64,000 nucleotides of DNA. Source: Dromaius novaehollandiae. Lineage: Eukaryota > Chordata > Aves > Casuariiformes > Dromaiidae. Location of the stretch: NCBI RefSeq assembly GCF_036370855.1, contig NC_088098.1, forward strand, positions 36,831,981 to 36,895,980, given 5' to 3'. Positions 23,901 to 32,423 of this stretch are shown piece after piece; position 1 is the stretch's first letter, and each line of letters starts with the position of its first letter. The notes beneath the pieces are model-generated. The model was given only the letters and a program-made list of their open reading frames with translations, was not told where the DNA came from and did not search any database. The translations under genes were made by a program, and so were the position numbers.

Positions 23901-26776
23901 TATAGTTTTGCCTCAAGCCTTGACCAAGAACCAGTCACCTCCTCACAGTCTCATAAACTGTCCAGGAACAGGTCTGTTGTCCCTCAAATTCAATGGGTCC
24001 TTCTCTTCTTGAGCCCTTCACTCTCGGTGTAATTAAGAAATACAGCCTAGTTCAGTTCATATCACCTCAGACAAGCCTGCCGTGATAGTGGACCAGCACA
24101 CCAAGACTCTGCTTTTCCTGGGAATACTAGGCCCATGGGGAATTTGCTCCACTGCTACATACCTTTTAAGCAGCCAATTTAAGGGTATAAGAAGGAGGTT
24201 TATACAAGCCTGCTCCCTGTTGGGGAAAGTATTTAACTGACATACTTGCTTGAGATACCTGAAATTAACAGCACTAAAAACATCTTATGGAGCACGTGGA
24301 ATATGATGGCTCTTTGCACTCGCTAAGTTTGCATTGCTACTTACAGGAACAGAGAGGTTCGGTTTCTTTCCTGATGTAGGGTATAGGGAGGTGGCCACTT
24401 TGCTTGTAGATGGGACTGCATGTCTGAACTGGTATCAACAACTGATCAAAGATTACCCTATTACTACTAAGACTGCGTCAAACTAATGATCAGACATCAA
24501 CACTGAGTGCAAAAAATAAGAATGTTGTGGGGTAGCAGAGGCTGAAAGAGTGAGAGCAGTAGATGGAGACTGGATAGCCTGCAAAGTCTGCAGAAGGGAG
24601 AGAGGAAAAGTCTGACCTAAGTGTCAGGTTTAATACACCAGACTGTCTTGAAGGTTAACTTAAGGACATTAAAAGCTTCGGATAGATACCCAACTCCAAA
24701 ACACATAGCTTCAAAACTCATGCTCAGCTTTTACCACACCAGAAAGATGCAAAACTATGGAAACCTTGGAGCCCAACGTGGGGCTGTGGGCTCCTGGGAG
24801 GCACAAGTCACATTACAGCTGAGGCTGAGGATGGTGAAGCCAAAGCCCCTGGTGGATCTGTCTTAGTCTATTCCAGGGCTTAGATGCTGAGGGATATGCT
24901 GGGAGAGCCATTGAGAAAAAGGCACGGGAAAGCTAGCAAGCACATTCCTGATCCCCCTAAGAGTGGACACTCCCAGAGGGAATTCAAAGTGCTAGAAACA
25001 AAAGGAGACTGTGTAAATATGCAGCTTTTGCTATTCTCTAGTTAAGGTTTCTCACCTTCATTTTCCAGTATCATTTTAATTTTCTATCTGCCAACTGCCT
25101 CGTGTACCAGGAAAAGCAACTGTGGGAGCAGTAGCTATAAAGACATCACTAATCCCTGTGCTTTACTGCAGCAATTTAATGTTTTCCAGGGATTAGAGAC
25201 AGGAATGTGAATTAAAGAATTCAGTTTAATTGTATTCTGTTTGCACATCCTCCAGTTTGTACCATAGTCTGTTCTTCCCTACCTTGGCAGTGCTAAACCC
25301 CTTCCTTTAAAAAAAAGTTAAAATAGCTGCATTTCTATCCCCACACAGTCTTGTCACATGCACAGCAAACACTCTCACCATCCTCCCCAGAATGGAGTAG
25401 ATATTTTGCTACCTTTGACATAAACACAGGCTGCAGAGGTTTGTTCCAGGCCTGCTCGTTTCCTGACTCCCGAAGAATCATGTCTGTCTTTTCCTAGGAA
25501 ACTCATGCCGTCGCTAGAGATTTAGTCTTGGGGCATTATTCATCTGTTCGCTCCAGAAGTAGTTTGGGGCTCTCCTAATGCCAGAGGTTTGCCTATGCTT
25601 TACCTTACAGTAAATATAGATGCATATTAATAGAAAAAATGTCTTGAGGAGCAGGAATTCTAAGTCATATACTTATGGACCTTTTTAAGTACTGTTGCAG
25701 AAAAAACTTCAATGCAGATGTCAAATATCTTCAATCTGCCTTGGTGGAGGTGGAGGAAGAAGAAGGGGAGGCAGTCCAAATTTGTAAATCATCACTGGCC
25801 TATTAGGAATGTATTTGTGAGGTCCACAAGTGATCAAAGAATTTTGCTAATTCTTTTGCTTGTTTTGGCTAGCCACAAATTTTCCAGAACTACTGTTTGT
25901 GGTCCTTCTTGAATGGTATCACCTTTTCACTAGGAAAAACCCCTTGAGGCAAATCCCATATTGTGGCTAGTAGTTCCGTTTCTGGTTTCAGTAAACCTCT
26001 GGCGAACCTAGCAAATCTCTGACGGGAAAGCTGACAGTGAGGCTGAACCATGAGAAAAATGCTTTTTAACTCAAACCTTTCCGAAACTACCAAGGCCTAA
26101 AATTCTTGCAAACCGGCTGAGATATGACAAATAGACAAATACGGTTCAAACTGCATTAGAAAGCTGCCTGCTGCGCTGCTTTGAGTGCAGGCCAGGACAA
26201 TTTAGTACAGCTATTGGTAGTACTGCCAGCCCATACCATTTTAACATTCATTGTCCCCTGTCAAAAACAAAGTATGAAACTGAACGTACAACAGAGAAGC
26301 ACAAAGAAGGACGCAAAAAAACATTTGTCAAGCAAGAGACTACAAATACAAGTAGATTTCCTTTTGCTGATACTACACTTGCAGGATTGTGCAGTTTGGA
26401 CGCAAACAGAAGACAATAAAAGCAAGAGAAAGATGCATTTACGTGGAGTGTCTTGTCTTGTGACTGAAGTGAGGGATATGTTACAGACAAGGAGACAGAC
26501 TCCAGGCTGTTCTAGTTTCGAATTGGAGGGAAGTCTGTTTTGAAAGAAAAAGGGTAAGGGAAGGGCAAAAGTTAAGCATATTCTCCTCTCCCTGATTTAG
26601 AATCATACTCTGGTTCCCCTTATGCTGTATTTTCTTCACAATTTCTCAACTACAGCCTTCAGATAACATTGAACGCATTTCATGCATCACTAATAACAAT
26701 TTAAACATCAACTTACCCAAAATAAGAAGTTGAAGATGAACATGGAATACTTCATGCAGCGGCTTACCCCTGCCAT
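8915..26776 (-). CDS. TSPAN8: Tetraspanin-8 (8 coding exons, complete)
   Basis: Joined exons are 26717-26776, 21875-21937, 19068-19196, 18335-18409, 18143-18250, 14567-14716, 12398-12481 and 8915-8968. The sum is 723 nt, giving 240 residues plus TGA, close to the 237 of human TSPAN8. Every junction is phase 0 with GT donors and AG acceptors. Order of parts: short N-tail with Cys7; TM1 about 12-34, with Asn16; small loop 35-52; TM2 about 53-75, ending in a GCCG motif; TM3 about 82-106, with Gln96; large loop about 107-207, with CCG at 148-150 and further cysteines at 172, 174, 184 and 197; TM4 about 209-234, with Glu223; tail CQIQRK. The polar residue in TM1, TM3 and TM4 and the membrane-proximal cysteines (7, 71, 72, 80, 235; likely palmitoylated) are family hallmarks. 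Tetraspanins organise membrane microdomains with integrins and other partners; TSPAN8 is typical of gut-type epithelia. TSPAN8 is preferred over other tetraspanins because the N-terminus, the TM2-TM3 junction and the FSMxLYCQI end match it closely. I see no N-x-S/T sequon in the large loop. Confidence 0.96.
9430..9492. repeat. AT/GC-alternating purine-pyrimidine repeat
   Basis: Tandem-like ATGCATAC/CATGCATG units form a degenerate alternating purine-pyrimidine tract with several small palindromes. It lies in intron 7 of TSPAN8. Confidence 0.55.
10491..10499 (+). repeat. Short C homopolymer
   Basis: About nine C in a row in intron 7. Confidence 0.7.
11366..11415 (+). repeat. CTCAT-type simple repeat
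   Basis: Imperfect 5-base units (TCTCA/TCTTG/CCTCA) are repeated about ten times in intron 7 of TSPAN8. Confidence 0.75.
12398..12481 (-). CDS. TSPAN8: TSPAN8 coding exon 7
   Basis: Eighty-four bases encode residues 196-223: the last loop cysteine (PCGEL), the loop-to-membrane helix IIKYVKDHM and most of TM4 ([14 protein letters not shown]) with the conserved Glu223. The acceptor is ATTTTTCAG. The donor is GTACCA, weaker than the others. Failure to splice here would add 11 residues and then reach a stop. Confidence 0.95.
12482..14566 (-). other. TSPAN8 intron 6 (2.1 kb)
   Basis: Non-coding. Near exon 7 it contains a 22-base A run (+ strand). Nothing else recognised. Confidence 0.85.
12582..12603 (+). 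repeat. Homopolymer of 22 A
   Basis: An uninterrupted run of 22 A, about 100 bases upstream (in TSPAN8 sense) of exon 7. On the transcribed strand it gives a T run in intron 6, close to but outside the usual polypyrimidine tract of that exon. Confidence 0.9.
14567..14716 (-). CDS. TSPAN8: TSPAN8 coding exon 6
   Basis: One hundred and fifty bases encode residues 146-195, the cysteine-rich variable part of the large extracellular loop. It begins [14 protein letters not shown], carrying the tetraspanin-defining CCG. It continues with Cys172 and Cys174 (ICEC), Cys184 (LCTY) and ends IYKT. With Cys197 in the next exon there are six loop cysteines, enough for three disulfides as in human TSPAN8. 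The acceptor is TCTTGCAG and the donor GTAAGA. Confidence 0.96.
14717..18142 (-). other. TSPAN8 intron 5 (3.4 kb)
   Basis: Non-coding. It contains a 12-base A run at 16579-16590 and a moderately GC-richer patch at 15990-16090. No recognised repeat or nested gene. Confidence 0.85.
16579..16590 (+). repeat. A homopolymer (12)
   Basis: A run of 12 A in intron 5 of TSPAN8. Confidence 0.8.
18143..18250 (-). CDS. TSPAN8: TSPAN8 coding exon 5
   Basis: One hundred and eight bases encode residues 110-145. This is the helical first part of the large extracellular loop ([16 protein letters not shown], then [12 protein letters not shown]). It corresponds to the A/B helices that mediate tetraspanin dimer contacts. 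It has no cysteine and no N-glycosylation sequon. The acceptor is CTTGCAG and the donor GTAATT. Confidence 0.93.
18335..18409 (-). CDS. TSPAN8: TSPAN8 coding exon 4
   Basis: Seventy-five bases encode residues 85-109: the bulk of TM3 ([19 protein letters not shown]) with the polar Gln96, then AVYRSQ at the start of the large extracellular loop. The acceptor is CTCACTAG and the donor GTACAG. The next intron is only 84 bases (18251-18334), near the lower limit for a vertebrate intron. Confidence 0.95.
18410..19067 (-). other. TSPAN8 intron 3 (658 bases)
   Basis: Non-coding. The part at about 18560-18800 is purine-rich on the + strand (many GGG and GAG runs), unlike the surrounding AT-rich introns. 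I recognise nothing in it. Confidence 0.8.
19068..19196 (-). CDS. TSPAN8: TSPAN8 coding exon 3
   Basis: One hundred and twenty-nine bases encode residues 42-84: the rest of the small loop, TM2 and the inner loop. The stretch [18 protein letters not shown] is the most strongly conserved part of TSPAN8-type tetraspanins. Cys71, Cys72 and Cys80 are likely palmitoylation sites at the inner membrane face. The acceptor is CCTTTCAG and the donor GTAGGA. The small loop appears about three residues shorter than in human TSPAN8. Confidence 0.96.
19197..21874 (-). other. TSPAN8 intron 2 (2.7 kb)
   Basis: AT-rich non-coding DNA with a 13-base A run at 20155-20167. No recognised repeat or nested gene. 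Confidence 0.85.
20155..20167 (+). repeat. A homopolymer (13)
   Basis: A run of 13 A in intron 2 of TSPAN8. Confidence 0.8.
21875..21937 (-). CDS. TSPAN8: TSPAN8 coding exon 2
   Basis: Sixty-three bases encode residues 21-41, the rest of TM1 ([12 protein letters not shown]) and the start of the small extracellular loop (IRVSKDAQQ). The acceptor is CTCCTGCAG and the donor GTAAAT. An alternative reading of the acceptor would shift the frame, so the join after CAG is required. Confidence 0.95.
21938..26716 (-). other. TSPAN8 intron 1 (4.8 kb)
   Basis: AT-rich non-coding DNA runs between exons 1 and 2. It holds a GAAA microsatellite near exon 2 and an unrecognised 139-codon minus-strand open frame at 22554-22973. 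That frame has no domain I can name and is probably chance. I see no other gene in it. As a first intron it is the most likely place for enhancers, but I could not pick any out. Confidence 0.85.
22008..22036 (+). repeat. GAAA microsatellite
   Basis: A nine-base A run is followed by five perfect GAAA units. It lies about 70 bases upstream (in TSPAN8 sense) of exon 2, so on the transcript it is a TTTC tract near the acceptor region. Confidence 0.9.
26717..26776 (-). CDS. TSPAN8: TSPAN8 coding exon 1
   Basis: Sixty bases encode residues 1-20, from the start codon (26774-26776) through [12 protein letters not shown] to FNFLFW. The donor is GTAAGT. The exon holds the cytoplasmic N-tail with Cys7 and the first half of TM1 with the conserved Asn16. 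The ATG is preceded by AAA (A at -3), a good Kozak context. This is the only ATG that gives the family-standard N-terminus. Confidence 0.96.
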
Positions 26777-26907
26777 TTTCAAAAAGCTGAGACAAAAATG
26801 AGAACTGCAGAAGAAGCTTTCGTAAGAGTTTGTCCGCAATAAAAGGTTCTCCTGCTTCCTCAGAAAACCTCTCAAACCAAGTCAAAAGCAGTGTGTTCTG
26901 CTGCTAA
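26777..26907 (-). other. TSPAN8: Probable TSPAN8 5' untranslated region
   Basis: This is the non-coding leader directly upstream of the start codon in the same exon. Its 5' edge is uncertain. A TATA-like box about 30 bases further upstream predicts a start near 26907. The same point also follows a fair splice-acceptor sequence (TTTTTGCTTTTAG), so a further upstream non-coding exon cannot be excluded. Confidence 0.5.
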
Positions 26908-26936
26908 AAGCAAAAATGGTGCCCAAGTCAGCTACA

Positions 26937-26946
26937 ATTATTTAAA
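26937..26946 (-). promoter_or_regulatory. TATA-like box of TSPAN8
   Basis: The minus-strand sequence TTTAAATAAT lies about 160 bases before the start codon. A core promoter here would begin transcription about 30 bases downstream, near 26907. There is no CpG island around it, which fits a tissue-restricted gene. This is inference from spacing only. Confidence 0.4.
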
Positions 26947-29814
26947 CAATTCATATACCACAGGTAAATATTAACTGGAGCCTTGGGGAAGCACTACCAG
27001 GTGTTATCGCTGAGCCTGCAGACTCTCATTGTGTCTCTGTGAGCTGTAGTTTTTTATGGTTCTGTTAGTCTCGTCCTACACCCCAAAAGTAAATAGATAC
27101 TGCAGCAAAAGCCACAGTTTCAATGGAAAGGGAAGTGAAAATAAAATCATTTTACAGAGCTGCTTTTAAGAGATGGGAATGACAGCATTTCTTAACGCTT
27201 TGAAGTTACGGCACTTGCTCTCTTTCATTTCTCACTGATCATTGCCAAAATTCATTCACTCATGTTTGCAATCATACTCCAGCCACTCGACTAGAATAAA
27301 GGGATGGGTCTGAGCTATCCCTGCAGAAGAAGGGGCAAGGAATCTGCAGCCATTACGTCTGTCTTGCTGTCTACTTCAGATCTTTTTCCTTCTCCTCCCC
27401 AAACTGGGACCCTGAGTGTTGTGGAGCATGAAACGTCCTGCTGTGCAGGTTTCCAAAAGTATTGAGAACCCCAGCACAGCAATCACGATTCTGGCTTCAG
27501 ATTCAGGATATCTCTTGGCAACAGGAGCCAGATTTGTCCCAGAAGACAAGGCAATATACTTGTTTCATTAGTTTTGTTTTATGTCTTGTTCGTTTTCTTT
27601 TGTGTTCCTCAAACTAGAAATCATTAGGGGAATATAAAAGTATCATTGCTCTGTCTTTTCTGTCTGCTCATTTTCTAGAGAAGCCCAATATACCAGTCCT
27701 TGCAGGGATAAGGGTCATGCCCAGGTTCCCCTGGGTTCCTCATAAGAAAGAGGCTTTATTTTGTAGGTGAGCACAAAGGACTTAAATGAGAAAGATGAGG
27801 GACATGCTGAAAGGAGTTGATTTATGAAGTCCCCTTGGCACAAGCCCAATTTTTAGTCTTTACTGTCAGTTTTCATTCTCCAGTTCTGTTGTCTGTAGCT
27901 GAAAAAAGTGGAAAGTGTTAGTACATAACACACCTGTAGATGGTGACAAAAAGATGTAACTTAGAGCCTTACTTTTGTAGGACCCACAAAAATGTACTCT
28001 ACATTGAAAATAACTTCCTCTGGCTGCTTTCTAAACCAGCTTTCAATGAAGGTGTGATGTTGGAATCTCTCCAGTCACTCTCACTGATTTTGTTTAAACA
28101 GACACAACCGTTCCCACTTTTACGAGTGGCTGTATACCTGCCTTCAACTTTCTGGGCTCTTTTCTGGAGTAATTCTCTTTTTTTCTAACTCTAGGAGATT
28201 GGCTCTCTGACTAGTTTATTTCACAATATCCACCCTTAAACTAAGAACGTTCCTAAAAATAATTGCACTCATGAAACACAGATTTTGTATGGATTGGGAG
28301 AAACAACTGTGTGGTATGGTTTAGATCTAAAGCACTCAACAAATAAGTAAGTTGAGAAATGTGGGTGTCTTTATGGAGAGACGCCATAGCCACAGTTGAA
28401 TCATGAGAATAGTTTAAAGTGCCATATAAAATTGTATGAAAAGAGCCACAAAGGGTAATAAAAGAATCACAGATGACACAGGATTTGAAGAGATAAGTCT
28501 GAAATCAGACCAGCAATTTTAGTAAACTAAGTTTACTACCAGAGGAATTCAGAAACAGCATTCTGTTGTACCAAAAGCTGCTGTTATAAATTGCCATGCG
28601 CAGCAGATGCCCATTAAAAAAAGGCATGAGTTATAAGCATTGTTTTCTGTGAAATGCTTAGTCCAGGCATCCAATAAGAGATCTCTGAGGTAAGTTGTGC
28701 TTAGGTAGAAGGACCATAACACAGAAAGCAAGCATAACCATGCACACACTGGCCCTTCCCAAGAGGCTGCTGTGCAAAGACTTGGCATGTGTTTGAGGCC
28801 GACTCCTGCTCACCTCCCCACTTTGCTTCACATCACTCTTGGGTTTTGGGCATGGACGGAGGTCTGCGCTGGCAACGCCACGGAGAGACCTCCCGGGCAA
28901 TGTACAGTCCTGGGCTGCCAGAGGGCCCCAGGCCTGCCCAGGAGGCAGAGTGTGCCGTGTCGCCTCCAGAAATAATTTGCCAGAAATTCTGGGATAATTT
29001 TTTTGTTAAAATACGCCTATTGAACATGAAACACAAGCAAGCTCCAGTAAGATTCTAGTTCTTCCTAAACCTTGAAGAATGGACTTGTCAGCTGCCTAAA
29101 CAAAATGACCAGGTTTGCTTTTATATATGTTTTATGTTTACTGATCTCTCTGGCAAAAAAACCAGACTTTGCTAGGACCTGACAGATGCTCCTTCTCTAA
29201 GACGACAAATAGGGAGCAAAGTCAATGTTAAATATATTTCTTAGTGTGTTTCCAGTGTGCTAGGTGTGACTGCTGAAAATAAGCATAGTGTCTGAATTTA
29301 CTACAATTCCTACATGTTTCCTATCTATATTTAATGGCACCTGAAGCAAAAATATGCCATCCAAATTAAAGGCATACAAGCAGCTTCCATTAAATGAGAG
29401 ATTTTCAAATCTTCTGTAGGCATTGATCATTTCTTATTCCCTGACTACACAGTGATTTTTTTAATATGTCTTGGAGAAAAAGGGGGAAGCCATAATTATG
29501 GCACAGTTATAAATGTTTGCGATTGTACCTATAAACTAAAGTGCCTATTTTACAAGGTAATAGTAGATGTGGATGAATAAGAGAAATGTCACAAGAAATT
29601 TTACCTGTAGATCTTCACCGCTACTTAACTGCACATGCCAAATTGCTCCTGTTACCCTCCTGTGAACCATTTAGACAATCAGATATGCCCTCCCCAAAAC
29701 AAGCCCTTTGCCACAGACTGCCTGAAAGCTTTGCCTAGTGAAGAAGTAGAAGTACCCTCCCCAAATTCTGCCCCTCCGTACAGACTAGGCTGGCAGGATT
29801 ATCAGCCAGCAGCC

Positions 29815-29900
29815 TGGGTGCGGCGCCGGGTTCCCGGGTGGGAGCCCTCGACGCGGCGCTCGGAGCTCCTCATGGCGCGGCGGGAGCTGTGACGCGGTGA
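29815..29900. promoter_or_regulatory. Very CpG-dense patch (mini CpG island)
   Basis: In about 80 bases (29820-29900) I count 14 CpG dinucleotides, while the flanking kilobases are AT-rich with few CpG. Such density normally survives only where DNA is unmethylated in the germ line, as at promoters. It could mark an alternative promoter, an unannotated first exon or an insulator-like element. There is no supporting gene beside it; the only frame starting inside it (MARREL) is six codons long. Confidence 0.4.
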
Positions 29901-32404
29901 TGACCTTGCCTGCTGAGTCCTGCAAGAAACCAGAGATGAACGGGGATATTTCGGCCGAAGCAAATGCCAGTACACCTGTCATGGACCTGGACTAAAGCAT
30001 CACCTCTTTGACACTTGGTTTCATAATGCTTTCAGCCTCCTTGCCCGATCCTTTCCTCACTCTGCTGTGCTTTCGGGGCAGAGAGCCGAGGGGTGTGGGC
30101 AGCTTCCCCAGTGCTCACGCACCTCCCAGGCTCTCTTCTACACACGTCTTTTCCAACATCAGCCTTATAGCTCTCTAGGTTTACACTGAACAACACTTTT
30201 CTTCTCAGAAATGTTAGACAAAGGGTACACCGATTTTGCAGGGGTCCTTAAAAAATCCCTCTTCAGCTTGCCCAGCATAAGAAATACAAGTGTGCTCTTT
30301 GTTTTTCCACACTCCCACAGACACTTAACACACATAATACACACCTGGACCCTTTTTCCTGCCTCAGTGTCCCCATCAGCCTGCATCTTTTTTGGATTAA
30401 GCCAGAGACCTTTAGGATCTTTCTTCTTTTTGCTTATGCAGTCCTTTCTCACTTTGGCAGTGCATATACGTGAGTCTCCCATCTTCTTGTATGGCTTCCT
30501 TCCTTCTCTCTAACACACAAAAACTTTTATTTTAACAATCTCCATTTCCCTTTGTGAGGTCCCCTTCCATGATCAGGCTAACTAAGTGACTAAAGTCCCA
30601 TATCAGATGATTCACTGTATGTTTAGTGACTTCTTCCTTAAGCCTTGAACTTAAAAAACTGGTTTGTACTCAGCAGCAGCCTGCTCTTTGAACAGTGGAT
30701 TATGGACAGTGGATGACAAAAGGGTTTTTTTTACCATTGGAATTTCTGTTCAGTGGCATGACAAACACACAACAGAGAGGCAGGTGAGAACTATATTTGG
30801 TGTGAAGTTTGCAGCCTGACAGAGGTCTGCAGTGCTCTAAAGGAAGGGTTTTTTTTCACTTTAGGGCTTCTTTACACTGTGAGGCTGATGTGAAAAGCGC
30901 AGAAGAGGAAATGAGCATCTGGCCTAGGTGTTTAACACTATGGGCAGGTCTGCACAGTTTTTCCCATGAGATGGCTCTGCCCTGACCTACCCAAAGCCAG
31001 GTAGCTGCCTTACCGTGACGTGGAAGCCAAGGCAGCATGCCCAGTTTCTCAGAGGCACTGATCTGTTGCAGCTCAGCAGTGCACTAACCACAGCTACCCC
31101 AATTCCAGTTCAGAGCTAGCTGGAATCCACCTAAAAAGCAGTCCTGTGTGGTCCTTCGGTGCCAATTACTGCAATTGCCTTCTCTGCTTTTTTTCCCTCC
31201 CCCCTTCCACACCCTGAACTGCTATGAGGGTGAAATTTAGAATTTCTGATGCTTTTCATAAAAACAAATAAACAAAAGCCCACCCTAGAATAATTATCAA
31301 CTGGGGTATTACCTGGCACATGACAGAACAAAGTCCTGACTCTGAGCGTGGTCTGGAGCCACTCAGTTTCCTACGGCCTATATGAGTGAACTGGGCTCCT
31401 GTTAGTGTTTTACTGGGAATTGATTTCTCTCCTGTTAGAGCTTTCTTTTCACTTTGTAATAATCAGCATTCATAGCCATTAGGAATGTAACCCCTTTCCT
31501 TCATGACCACTACATTTCTCTGCACTCCAGCCAACAAAAATATAACTTTTATATATAAGATACAGCCCAACAGGTGAGTTGGTGAGCAATACAGCTTAGA
31601 AGAGGCAATGGCTTGACTGCCAGAAAAACCCCTAGATGTCCAAAACATGTCTTTATATTCAGGAGCAAGGAAAAATCCTGCAATGTTGCATGCTGGTCAG
31701 ATGCATCTGAACTCTGGTCTGGGAAATGTATAGCTGGGCTGACCTGGTGCTCTCTCTCCCTCCTTCACCAGGGCTGGTGAAAGGCAGGGCATGCTTATGT
31801 TACCCTTCATCCCAGAATAGGCACTTCAGATCAGGCTCTTGTGGCTCAGGTGAGTGTTAACCACTGAGATATTTGTCAGTGGTGCATCATCCCCTCCCTC
31901 TGACTAGACATTTCACTTTAGTGCTGGAAACCTTTTCCCTGGGGAGGAAGGAGGGAGTTTAAATGGGGATATATCTCCACAAAAGGTTTCTGTTCTGACA
32001 AAACAGTTTCATCAGAAAATTTCCAGCCAGCTCTGTGCTGGACTCCTATCCAGGCGCTCCATGGCCTGATGCCAACATCACTCATATGTTCTTGCTTTGG
32101 CAAGGTCTAAGTATCTTGAAGGCTCTCACTTCCCCTAAAGCAATAACTCTTCCACCAGAAAACAAGCTACGCAGCATGTCTGCCTATGATCCACTCTTAC
32201 CTCCATCCCAAAGGATGCAGTCTCCTCTTCCCGTACACTGGCAGTTTTCTTCCAAGCCTTTCATCTGAGAACTCTCATATCCAGAATACATATTTTTAAG
32301 CTTTCATTGATATCTGGCTCATATTAAAATAAGAAAAGTTTTGATAAGTCCTTAAGTACCAATAAACTCACATACCTAATCCACACATTCCTATTTTCCC
32401 TCCT

Positions 32405-32423
32405 CCCCCCCCCCCCGCCCCCC
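32405..32423 (+). repeat. C homopolymer interrupted once
   Basis: Twelve C, one G at 32417, then six C. G-rich on the minus strand. Confidence 0.85.

Noticed and set aside
29635..29892. 85-codon open frame running into the CpG-dense patch
   Set aside because: No recognisable domain; the frame is open mainly because of the CpG-rich end, and no splice or promoter evidence supports a protein.
31838..31885. tRNA-like or SINE-like stretch (GTGGCTCAGG...)
   Set aside because: It does not fold into a tRNA pattern with A and B boxes at proper spacing and has no SINE tail.
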